Of a stretch of 31,382 nt of DNA, positions 7,249 to 13,391 are shown piece by piece (position 1 is the stretch's first letter; each line of letters starts with the position of its first letter). The notes beneath the pieces are model-generated. The model was not told where the DNA came from. It was given only the letters and a program-made list of their open reading frames with translations, and did not search any database. Source of the stretch: a virus; the IMG/VR virus record IMGVR_UViG_3300044655_001388, positions 1 through 31,382 of that record, one strand, 5' to 3'. The translations under genes and the position numbers were made by a program.

Positions 7249-8599
7249 TCAATTAGACTTCTCAAAGTTTGGTAAATCTTTCCAAGAGAAACTCGCACAA
7301 TTGATGTTTTCAGATCGGCAATTTGCTGATCAACTCAGAGAGGTTCTTGACCTGAACTTCTTTGAGTTAAAGTATTTGCAGTTGTTCTGTAAGAAGTTAT
7401 TTGATTACAGAGACAAGTATGATATGTATCCGTCAGCCAACATTATGTCCACAATCTTGCGGACAGAACTGGAAGACGACAATGATGCTCTAAATAAGCA
7501 AGTAAGAGATTACTTTGCTCGTATCACGGCATCACCAGAAATTGATGATGAAGATTATATCAAGGACACTTCACTTGATTTCTGCCGTCGTCAAAAAATT
7601 AAGGAAGCCCTTGTTAAGTCTGCTGGACTTATGAATAAGTCGAACACTCTTGATGAGATTGGTGTCATTGTAACCTCCGCTCTTAAACTTGGTACGGACA
7701 ACAACTATGGGTATGATTACAAACTTGATTTTGAAAAAAGATTCATGCTCAAAGAGCGCAATCCAGTTTCTACTGGATGGGAAAGAGTGGACAAGATTAC
7801 TCAAGGTGGGCTTGGAAGAGGAGAGTTGGGTGTTGTTATTGCTCCAACTGGCGCTGGTAAGTCTATGGCCTTGGTTCATCTTGGAGCTATGGCAGTTAAA
7901 GCTGGCTTACAAGTCGTTCATTACACTCTTGAACTCTCCGATACAGTTGTGGCAAGTCGATATGATTCTTGCTTAACTGGAGTACCACTTAAAGATCTAA
8001 TGGATCAAAAAGAATATATTCTTGAAGAAGTTAAGAATGTCAAAGGTAAACTAATCATTAAAGAATATCCAACAAAGTCAGCAAGCACTTCTGTAATTAA
8101 GAATCATCTAAAGCGTGTTGTATCGGCAGGACAAAAGGTTGATATGATTATTGTTGACTATGGCGATCTTCTCAATCCGACTGTGCGCTACAAAGAAAAA
8201 AGAACAGAACTGGAAACTATCTACGAAGAATTACGAGCAATCGCAATGGAATTTATCTGCCCAGTGTGGACTGCTTCACAAACAAATCGTTCTGGTTTAA
8301 ATGCAGAAGTTGTTACAATGGAATCAATCTCGGAGGCATTTAACAAGTGTTTCGTAGCCGACTTTATCTTCTCTGTATCAAGAACAGTAGATGATAAGAA
8401 AACTAACTCTGGTCGTATCTTTATTGCAAAGAACCGTAATGGCCCAGACGGAATTGTAATGCCACTTTATATGGATACTGCGATTGTTAAGATGGAAGTG
8501 CTCGAAGATCAAAAGGAGGAAGATGTAATCCAAACAAAAATCAAAAAACCAAGAAACAAGAAACAGGAAATTTTTGAGAAGTTCAGGACTCCAAAATGA
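7235..8599 (+). CDS. 41: DnaB-type replicative helicase (T4 gp41 type)
   Basis: A hexameric 5'-3' helicase of the fork. The N-terminal ~170 residues are helical, followed by the RecA-like motor: S-T-G-W-E-R-V-D (179-186), Walker A A-P-T-G-A-G-K-S (203-210), catalytic Glu233 in T-L-E-L-S, Walker B I-I-V-D-Y-G-D (305-311), and the T-A-S-Q-T-N-R sensor segment (about 346-352). The C-terminus is Lys-rich. At 454 aa it is near T4 gp41 (475 aa). I see no primase in this window, and the helicase N-terminus has no zinc-binding or TOPRIM motif. The start overlaps the FEN gene by 14 nt, which suggests translational coupling. It is the last gene of the early unit started at 5946. Confidence 0.94.
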   Translation: MSNNNQLDFSKFGKSFQEKLAQLMFSDRQFADQLREVLDLNFFELKYLQLFCKKLFDYRDKYDMYPSANIMSTILRTELEDDNDALNKQVRDYFARITASPEIDDEDYIKDTSLDFCRRQKIKEALVKSAGLMNKSNTLDEIGVIVTSALKLGTDNNYGYDYKLDFEKRFMLKERNPVSTGWERVDKITQGGLGRGELGVVIAPTGAGKSMALVHLGAMAVKAGLQVVHYTLELSDTVVASRYDSCLTGVPLKDLMDQKEYILEEVKNVKGKLIIKEYPTKSASTSVIKNHLKRVVSAGQKVDMIIVDYGDLLNPTVRYKEKRTELETIYEELRAIAMEFICPVWTASQTNRSGLNAEVVTMESISEAFNKCFVADFIFSVSRTVDDKKTNSGRIFIAKNRNGPDGIVMPLYMDTAIVKMEVLEDQKEEDVIQTKIKKPRNKKQEIFEKFRTPK

Positions 8600-8605
8600 T
8601 TTGAT

Positions 8606-8613
8606 ACTATTTA
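8606..8613 (+). promoter_or_regulatory. ACTATTTA candidate late promoter (copy 1)
   Basis: ACTATTTA in the context TACTATTTACTA, with 22 nt between its end and the ATG at 8636, just after the helicase stop. It is one of seven matching elements that precede late-type genes. No sigma70 -35 is present. Confidence 0.65.
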
Positions 8614-8635
8614 CTAGTACATTGAGGAGAAATCT

Positions 8636-9364
8636 ATGGAAGCTAAGTTTTTAAGAAAAATTATTTTAGAAGAACTAAAAAAAGTTTTAAAAGAAGTTGA
8701 TTACCCAGATATTCCAGGATCAGAACCGGGACAAACAAAGAGTCCTTATCAAAAAGGTGCGACATCTAGAACGTCGAGACCAGCGATTAGTCGAAACGCA
8801 GTAGAAATTATGAAAATTCAAAGAGCTTTAAGAAAAATAATGGGAGAAGAATATAGAAGTTCTTGGCCCCAGGTTAATGGTAAACTAGATAAGCGTACAA
8901 GCAGACTTATAAAAATACTTTATCCAAGATTAAACCTTGATAAAATTACAAATTTCAGAGCTTTATCTGCGGTTTTCGAACAGAGAGTTCAAAGAGGTGG
9001 TACATCAATAGCTGGAGAAACTTTTGATCAAATTCTTGATAAAGCAGTTGCTGCAGCGGAGCAACGAAGAGCAAGTGCTTCTGCTGGAATGGGTAAAGAT
9101 ACAGAAATTACCGCCGATTCACCAATGCCCACTAATGATTCAGGTCTACCAAAATCTCCTGATGATGTTTATGTACCGTTCACCGATAAAGAAACAATGG
9201 ATAAAATGATTGGACCAAAAAAAGGATTTACCAGAGACCCTGATGCATTAAAAGATACTGGTCCTAAAAAAGGAGAAGAAGAAGATATTAAAGTTAACTT
9301 ACAAGATCCAATGAAACAAGAAGCATTAGTTAGAGCAATCAGCAAACTTCTCAAAAAACTCTAA
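8636..9364 (+). CDS. Putative virion cargo protein with N-terminal capsid-targeting-like helix
   Basis: I do not recognise the body of this 242-aa protein. Its first 20 residues (M-E-A-K-F-L-R-K-I-I-L-E-E-L-K-K-V-L-K-E) form an amphipathic helix ending L-K-E. They align position by position with the start of the 12655 gene (L6, K8, I9-I10-L11, E13, K15, L18, E20). In T4, such a leader followed by cleavage after [LI]-x-E marks proteins packed in the prohead. Residues ~55-110 are basic and helical. The C-terminal third is disordered, rich in Pro, Asp, Lys and Gly, and ends in a helix K-L-L-K-K-L. The candidate late element and a GAGGAG Shine-Dalgarno sequence precede it. A head-internal role is inferred. 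Confidence 0.72.
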   Translation: MEAKFLRKIILEELKKVLKEVDYPDIPGSEPGQTKSPYQKGATSRTSRPAISRNAVEIMKIQRALRKIMGEEYRSSWPQVNGKLDKRTSRLIKILYPRLNLDKITNFRALSAVFEQRVQRGGTSIAGETFDQILDKAVAAAEQRRASASAGMGKDTEITADSPMPTNDSGLPKSPDDVYVPFTDKETMDKMIGPKKGFTRDPDALKDTGPKKGEEEDIKVNLQDPMKQEALVRAISKLLKKL

Positions 9365-9365
9365 C

Positions 9366-9394
9366 TTGACAATCAATTACAATTAAATTATACT
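9366..9394 (+). promoter_or_regulatory. sigma70-type promoter for the ribonucleotide reductase gene
   Basis: TTGACA (9366-9371), a 17-nt spacer and TATACT (9389-9394), starting 1 nt after the preceding stop codon. No hairpin accompanies it. The 28-nt leader before ATG 9422 includes the AGAGG Shine-Dalgarno sequence. Confidence 0.85.
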
Positions 9395-9421
9395 AACTGA
9401 CACTACACAACAGAGGTCTTA

Positions 9422-11278
9422 ATGGATGTTTCACAAAAAATTTTAAGCGATATCACTCATCACATGAAGTATGCTCGCTTTATGAAAGATGAGTTTAGAA
9501 GAGAGCAATACGAAGATACAGTTAAAAGAAATATGGAGATGCATATTAAGAAGCATCCACAACTAGAGCAAGAAATTAGACAAGCATACGAATTTGTATT
9601 TGATCGCAAAGTTCTTCCCTCAATGAGATCAATGCAATTTGGCGGAAGACCAATTGAAGTTAATCCAACAAGAATTTTCAATTGTGCTTTCGTTGCGATT
9701 GATGATGTAAGAGCATTTAATGAAGTCATGTTCCTTCTTCTTGGTGGAACTGGTGTTGGATATTCAGTTCAAAAACACCATGTTGAGAAACTACCAGAAC
9801 TTCATAAACCAAATCCAAAGAGAACTCGTCGTTTTTTGATTGGCGATAGCATTGAAGGTTGGGCAGATTCAATCAAGGCTTTAATGAGATCATATTTCGA
9901 AGGAGGATCAAAGGTCGTATTTGACTTCAGTGATATTCGTCCAAAAGGAGCAAGACTAGTTACTGCTGGCGGTAAAGCACCTGGTCCTCAACCACTTAGA
10001 GAATGCCTACTTAAAGTAGAAGGTATTTTGGAGAGTAAACAAGATGGAGATAAACTTGAACCAATTGAAGTACACGATATTGTCTGCCACATCGCAGATG
10101 CAGTATTGGCAGGAGGAATCCGTCGTTCTGCTCTTATCTGTTTATTTAGCGCAGATGATGACGAAATGATTTCATCCAAGTCTGGTCACTGGTGGGAAAC
10201 TGCTCCACAAAGAGGTAGAGCAAATAACTCAGCAGTTATTCTAAGACACAGAGTAACCAAAGATTACTTTATGGATCTATGGGCAAGAATTAAAGCATCT
10301 GGAGCGGGTGAACCAGGAATATTCTTTACAAACGATAAAGAATGGGGAACTAATCCATGCGCCGAGATCGCTCTTCGTAGTAATCAGTTCTGTAATCTAT
10401 GCGAGGTAAATGTTAGCGATCTTGAATCCCAAGAAGATTACGAGGCAAGAGTCAAAGCTGCCGCATTTATTGGAACACTTCAGGCAACTTATACTGATTT
10501 TCACTATCTGCGCGATGTTTGGCGTCGTACAACAGAAAAAGAAGCTCTACTTGGCATTGGCATGACTGGTATTGCATCTAATAAAGTTCAAAAGCTTGAC
10601 ATGAAAAAGGCTGCAAAGGTTGCCGTAGAAGAAAACAAGCGTGTTGCTGGCATACTAGGTATTAATCCCGCTGCTCGCGTAACTACAGTAAAGCCTAGTG
10701 GTACTACTTCTTTGATCTTGGGTACTAGTAGTGGTGTCCATGCTTGGCACAACGACTATTACATTCGTCGTATCCGTGTCGGTAAGAATGAAGCTATCTA
10801 CTCCTACCTACTACAAAATCATCCAGAGTTGGTAGAAGATGAATACTTCCGCCCACATGATACAGCAGTAATTTCTGTTCCACAAAAGGCTCCAGAAGGT
10901 GCTACTATGCGAACGGAAACCGCCCTAGAAATGCTTGAAAGAGTTAAGGACATTCATAGTCGCTGGGTAAAACCAGGACACATTAAAGGTCAAAATACTC
11001 ACAATGTTTCTGCAACAGTTTCAGTTCGTCAAGAAGAGTGGCAAGAAGTTGGAGATTGGATGTGGGAGAATAGAGATTCTTATACAGGTCTAAGCGTCCT
11101 TCCTTACGATGGTGGTACTTATAAGCAAGCTCCGTTTGAGGATTGTGATAAAGAAACTTTTGATAGATTGTTTGAATCACTCAAAAACGTTGATCTATCG
11201 CAGATTTTTGAGACAGATGACGAAACAAACTTACAAGCAGAATTAGCTTGTGCTGGTGGCGCTTGCGAAATTAAATAA
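9422..11278 (+). CDS. nrdJ: Class II (adenosylcobalamin-dependent) ribonucleotide reductase, monomeric type
   Basis: Reduces ribonucleotides to deoxyribonucleotides using a B12-derived radical, feeding phage DNA synthesis. The active site N-P-C-A-E (311-315) carries the thiyl Cys313, with Asn311 and Glu315. The redox pair is Cys88 (in F-N-C-A-F) and Cys324, exactly 11 residues after Cys313 as in the Lactobacillus leichmannii enzyme (408/419). The C-terminus keeps the external-thiol pair C610/C615 (C-A-G-G-A-C). No separate R2 subunit or activase was seen, which fits class II. At 618 aa it is shorter than the 739-aa Lactobacillus enzyme. It has its own sigma70-type promoter. Electrons could come from the thioredoxin-like protein at 27403. 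The host must make or import B12. Confidence 0.94.
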   Translation: MDVSQKILSDITHHMKYARFMKDEFRREQYEDTVKRNMEMHIKKHPQLEQEIRQAYEFVFDRKVLPSMRSMQFGGRPIEVNPTRIFNCAFVAIDDVRAFNEVMFLLLGGTGVGYSVQKHHVEKLPELHKPNPKRTRRFLIGDSIEGWADSIKALMRSYFEGGSKVVFDFSDIRPKGARLVTAGGKAPGPQPLRECLLKVEGILESKQDGDKLEPIEVHDIVCHIADAVLAGGIRRSALICLFSADDDEMISSKSGHWWETAPQRGRANNSAVILRHRVTKDYFMDLWARIKASGAGEPGIFFTNDKEWGTNPCAEIALRSNQFCNLCEVNVSDLESQEDYEARVKAAAFIGTLQATYTDFHYLRDVWRRTTEKEALLGIGMTGIASNKVQKLDMKKAAKVAVEENKRVAGILGINPAARVTTVKPSGTTSLILGTSSGVHAWHNDYYIRRIRVGKNEAIYSYLLQNHPELVEDEYFRPHDTAVISVPQKAPEGATMRTETALEMLERVKDIHSRWVKPGHIKGQNTHNVSATVSVRQEEWQEVGDWMWENRDSYTGLSVLPYDGGTYKQAPFEDCDKETFDRLFESLKNVDLSQIFETDDETNLQAELACAGGACEIK

Positions 11279-11285
11279 CTATTTA
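11278..11285 (+). promoter_or_regulatory. ACTATTTA candidate late promoter (copy 2)
   Basis: ACTATTTA in the context AACTATTTACTA, beginning at the last base of the reductase stop codon, with 23 nt to the ATG at 11309. Confidence 0.62.
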
Positions 11286-11308
11286 CTACAAGTAAGTGGA
11301 GAAATGCG

Positions 11309-11509
11309 ATGGAAATGAGAGACCTTTTTATGCTTGGTTCCTTTATTCTAACAATATTGGGAACTTCCTGGAAACTTCATACGGAAATATCTACAATCAA
11401 AATAACACTAGAAAGGTTGGCAACAAGATTTGAAGATGTTGCTAAGTTAGAAAAAAGAATTGACCGCCTTGAAAAGAAAGTATTTCATTTAGACAACGAA
11501 GACAATTAA
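11309..11509 (+). CDS. Small membrane-anchored coiled-coil protein
   Basis: A 66-aa protein with an N-terminal hydrophobic segment (about residues 6-20: L-F-M-L-G-S-F-I-L-T-I-L-G) followed by a charged heptad-like helix ending K-L-E-K-R-I-D-R-L-E-K-K-V. The layout (short N-terminal anchor and periplasmic or cytoplasmic coiled coil) resembles small lysis-accessory or inner-membrane phage proteins, but no family is identifiable. Translation may begin at ATG 11309 or at the in-frame ATG two codons later; a GTGGAG Shine-Dalgarno sequence lies upstream. It is a single-gene unit, led by a candidate late element and closed by the terminator/promoter at 11514-11564. Confidence 0.72.
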   Translation: MEMRDLFMLGSFILTILGTSWKLHTEISTIKITLERLATRFEDVAKLEKRIDRLEKKVFHLDNEDN

Positions 11510-11513
11510 CCAC

Positions 11514-11542
11514 TTGACAGCAATACCTCCCCGAGCTACAAT
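11514..11542 (+). promoter_or_regulatory. sigma70-type promoter upstream of the 11579 gene
   Basis: TTGACA (11514-11519), a 17-nt spacer and TACAAT (11537-11542), 4 nt after a stop codon. The -10 lies inside the left arm of the hairpin at 11533-11560. The expected start site (about 11549-11550) is at the beginning of the right arm. Confidence 0.83.
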
Positions 11543-11564
11543 GACTCTACATTGTGGCTCTTTT
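11533..11564 (+). terminator. Intrinsic terminator fused to a promoter
   Basis: An 11-bp stem, 11533-11543 with 11550-11560, including one G-T wobble; a 6-nt loop; then TTTT. It ends the 11309 transcript. Confidence 0.85.
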
Positions 11565-11578
11565 CATTTGGAGGAAGT

Positions 11579-11821
11579 ATGAGTGAGAAAACAAAAGAAG
11601 AAAGAATTGTTGATTATGTTATGTCTGTCGCCGCGTTAGACGATGCTATGAAACCTTATAAAGAGCAGAAGGCAGAATTACGCAAGTCTTATCTAGAAAA
11701 CAAGTGGTTGACCAAAGATGAAATCAAGACTGCTCTTAAAGCATATCGTCTTCGCAAAGACAAAACTGATATTGATGAATTAAATCAAATGTTTGACATG
11801 ATGCCAGACGAGGAGGATTAA
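11579..11821 (+). CDS. Small helical protein, possibly GapR/DUF2312-like
   Basis: The ATG at 11579 is preferred because GGAGGA (11570-11575) lies just upstream; an earlier TTG in frame sits inside the terminator hairpin. The 80-aa product is helical: a long N-terminal helix (about residues 6-40, V-A-A-L-D-D-A-M...Y-K-E-Q-K-A-E-L-R-K-S-Y), a short W-L-T-K-D-E linker, and a second helix A-L-K-A-Y-R-L-R-K-D-K. This order resembles the DUF2312/GapR family, in which a long helix is followed by a helix with R-x-R-K, and which binds overtwisted DNA. The likeness is judged by eye only. It overlaps the GroES-like gene by one base (TAATG) and shares the early promoter at 11514. Confidence 0.72.
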   Translation: MSEKTKEERIVDYVMSVAALDDAMKPYKEQKAELRKSYLENKWLTKDEIKTALKAYRLRKDKTDIDELNQMFDMMPDEED

Positions 11822-12084
11822 TGGAGTTCACGCCAGCAGAAGGATACATTTATATTAAAGAATCACAAGAGGAAGAAGAGGTAAACGGCAACTTTGCTTG
11901 GGGAAGACCAAGCGGAGATTTGACTGCTGTAAAAGTTCTCGCAAGCGATCCAAAGACAAGGACATATATAAATGGTGATACTGTAATCGTTATTACAACA
12001 ATGATTCAAGAGTTTGAATACAAGAAGAACAAATTTAAAATCTGTCCATCAACGGCAGTAATCGGCAAAATCCACGAGGAATAA
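11821..12084 (+). CDS. Putative GroES-like co-chaperonin (T4 gp31 analogue)
   Basis: An 87-aa protein of GroES size and strand order. It has an N-terminal P-x-x-G-Y-I-Y-I-K strand followed by an acidic run, then a Gly/Pro-rich flexible stretch (V-N-G-N-F-A-W-G-R-P-S-G-D, 21-33) where GroES has its mobile loop. Next come A-V-K-V-L-A (36-41), N-G-D-T-V-I-V-I (51-58), a strand F-E-Y-K-K-N-K-F-K-I (65-74) and the terminal A-V-I-G-K-I, matching the GroES pattern (V-A-V-G, G-D-x-V, E-Y, D-I-L-A). F25-A-W27 would be the GroEL-contacting hydrophobic tripeptide. A phage GroEL begins at 31151, so a matched pair is possible. Sequence identity to GroES is low. Confidence 0.55.
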   Translation: MEFTPAEGYIYIKESQEEEEVNGNFAWGRPSGDLTAVKVLASDPKTRTYINGDTVIVITTMIQEFEYKKNKFKICPSTAVIGKIHEE

Positions 12085-12596
12085 TGAATATCTTTGCAAT
12101 TGAAGGTGATGAAAAAACCGGACACATTGATTGGTATATGTCCGGTAGAACACAGGATAATCTGCGAACAGTTAAAATGCTTCTTGAAAGCACACAACTA
12201 CTTTCTTCTGCCATGCACCTAAATGGTATGGAAGGATGCTACAAACTTAATCATGCCAAGCATCCTTCCACACTATGGACAGCAGAGAGTTCGGACAACT
12301 GGGTGAATCTCTACATTCATGCTATGGCGCTCAATCAAGAATACGAGGAGCGATTTGGTAAAGAACATAAATGCAAACCTCGTCTGCTGGAGATGCAGAG
12401 TAAGGTAGACCTAAAGAAGTTCCCAACTTCTTCGCCAACTCCTCTTAAACTTGCTATGCCGGAAGAATTTAAATCACTCAATCCAGTTAAATCTTATCGA
12501 GATTTTTATTCTACCAAAGATAAAATGAGGTATCCAAAAGATAAAATTCCAGATTGGTTTACGGCAAGACGAAAAATTCCCTTTGTAATTGTATGA
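12084..12596 (+). CDS. Conserved phage protein of unknown function (170 aa)
   Basis: The pattern of this protein resembles a family common in T4-like marine phages: M-N-I-F at the start; V-K-M-L-L-E-S-T-Q-L-L-S-S (residues ~30-42); H-P-S-T-L-W-T-x-x-S-S-D-N-W (about 60-73); Y-E-E-R-F-G-K-E-H-K; L-A-M-P-E-E-F; and S-Y-R-D-F-Y. Homologues are sometimes labelled DNA glycosylase-like, which I cannot confirm from motifs. Conserved His and Trp residues suggest an enzyme. It overlaps the GroES-like gene by one base (TAATG) and ends the early operon that begins at 11579. No membrane segment is present. Confidence 0.7.
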   Translation: MNIFAIEGDEKTGHIDWYMSGRTQDNLRTVKMLLESTQLLSSAMHLNGMEGCYKLNHAKHPSTLWTAESSDNWVNLYIHAMALNQEYEERFGKEHKCKPRLLEMQSKVDLKKFPTSSPTPLKLAMPEEFKSLNPVKSYRDFYSTKDKMRYPKDKIPDWFTARRKIPFVIV

Positions 12597-12622
12597 TTAA
12601 TCTACTTTTTGATAAAATACAA

Positions 12623-12630
12623 ACTATATA
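12623..12630 (+). promoter_or_regulatory. ACTATATA variant of the candidate late promoter (copy 3)
   Basis: AACTATATA differs from the other copies at one position. It sits 24 nt before ATG 12655, matching the spacing of copies 1, 2 and 5. Confidence 0.5.
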
Positions 12631-12654
12631 TTTTAGTCAGAAAGGAGACAAAAA

Positions 12655-12930
12655 ATGACAGACAATCAACTCAAAAAAATAATTTTAAATGAAATAAAAA
12701 ATTTGTTAAATGAGCAAAGCGAATCGGATGTAAATGCTAATCTACAAACCCTTGTACAAGGTGCTAAATATCTAAGAGATAGACTTAAATCAGATCCGAG
12801 AGCAAGTGGTGTATTGTCTGCAATCGACAGTCTTATTAGGAAAGCATATCCACAATATGAACAAATGTTAAATAAACAATCTGCAGGACAAGCTGGGTAT
12901 AATCCAGAAACTGGTAAAAAAATTCCTTAA
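12655..12930 (+). CDS. Small putative virion cargo protein with capsid-targeting-like leader
   Basis: A 91-aa protein whose first 20 residues (M-T-D-N-Q-L-K-K-I-I-L-N-E-I-K-N-L-L-N-E) repeat the amphipathic leader of the 8636 gene and end L-N-E at 18-20. The remaining ~70 residues hold one helical domain (N-L-Q-T-L-V-Q-G-A-K-Y-L-R-D-R-L; S-A-I-D-S-L-I-R-K-A) and a short Gly/Pro-containing tail. No catalytic residues stand out. AAAGGAG provides a strong Shine-Dalgarno sequence. It forms a single-gene unit between a late-type element and the terminator at 12951-12992. Cleavage after L-N-E would release a peptide of about 70 residues inside the head; this is inferred. Confidence 0.7.
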   Translation: MTDNQLKKIILNEIKNLLNEQSESDVNANLQTLVQGAKYLRDRLKSDPRASGVLSAIDSLIRKAYPQYEQMLNKQSAGQAGYNPETGKKIP

Positions 12931-12950
12931 TATATACTTTTGATAATACT

Positions 12951-12992
12951 AAAACCCTATACACAAAATGTGTATAGGGTTTTTGTTTTTTT
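12951..12992 (+). terminator. Strong intrinsic terminator
   Basis: ACCCTATACAC (12954-12964) pairs with GTGTATAGGGT (12970-12980) around AAAAT. A/T pairs extend it to about 14 bp, followed by a long T-rich tract. Confidence 0.92.
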
Positions 12993-12997
12993 ATAAA

Positions 12998-13005
12998 ACT
13001 ATTTA
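12998..13005 (+). promoter_or_regulatory. ACTATTTA candidate late promoter (copy 4)
   Basis: AACTATTTAGT directly after the terminator T-tract, 32 nt before ATG 13038. Nothing else in this gap resembles a promoter, so transcription of the long 13038-17334 unit has to restart here. Confidence 0.68.
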
Positions 13006-13037
13006 GTTTGGTGGCTTTTTGCTTTGGAGGATCCTAA

Positions 13038-13388
13038 ATGAAACTACCTATTGTTATTGAAGATTCTTGGGTCCCTGGTTTTCTATCCAAATTTGCCAAT
13101 GCAAATTTTATTGCTAACTCTTTCGCAATCTTTATTTTCTTTCGTGGAAAGATAATTGAAAAAACTTGGCGACATGAAATGATTCATTACAGACAACAAA
13201 AAGAGTTATTCTTTGTTGGTCAATGGATTTTGTATGCTTATTATTATCTCGTTTGTCTTTACAAGCACAAAGATAGATATAAAGCTTATAGAGAGAACCC
13301 ATTTGAAAAAGAGGCTTATGCCAATGACACTGATCCAACCTATTTAATTAAGAGAAAAAAGTACGCTTGGAAAAATTACAGAGGATAA
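13038..13388 (+). CDS. Small membrane-associated HExxH (zincin-like) protein
   Basis: A 116-aa protein with the zinc-protease motif H46-E47-M-I-H50, within W-R-H-E-M-I-H-Y-R-Q-Q. A hydrophobic/aromatic stretch follows (about 57-74, F-F-V-G-Q-W-I-L-Y-A-Y-Y-Y-L-V), and then P-F-E-K-E-A-Y-A-N-D (88-97), whose Glu could be the third ligand. Small bacterial proteins with the same order (HExIHxRQQ, hydrophobic stretch, FEREAYxNE) are known to me as uncharacterised. A second hydrophobic segment (about 20-36) may also enter a membrane. It is first in the late operon, with GGAGG at 13026-13030. A lysis, entry or maturation role is possible; proteolytic activity is predicted only from the motif. Confidence 0.75.
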   Translation: MKLPIVIEDSWVPGFLSKFANANFIANSFAIFIFFRGKIIEKTWRHEMIHYRQQKELFFVGQWILYAYYYLVCLYKHKDRYKAYRENPFEKEAYANDTDPTYLIKRKKYAWKNYRG

Positions 13389-13391
13389 ATA

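Noticed and set aside
11552-11578. Upstream start (TTG 11552) for the 80-aa gene
   Set aside because: It lies in the terminator right arm; GGAGGA supports ATG 11579.
12084-12596. Assigning the 170-aa protein as a DNA glycosylase
   Set aside because: Some homologues carry that label as I recall, but no catalytic motif can be pointed to here.
13339-13346. CCTATTTA before the 13392 mosaic gene
   Set aside because: Inside the 13038 gene with C in place of the leading A; the mosaic gene is 3 nt downstream of its neighbour and is probably read from the 12998 element.
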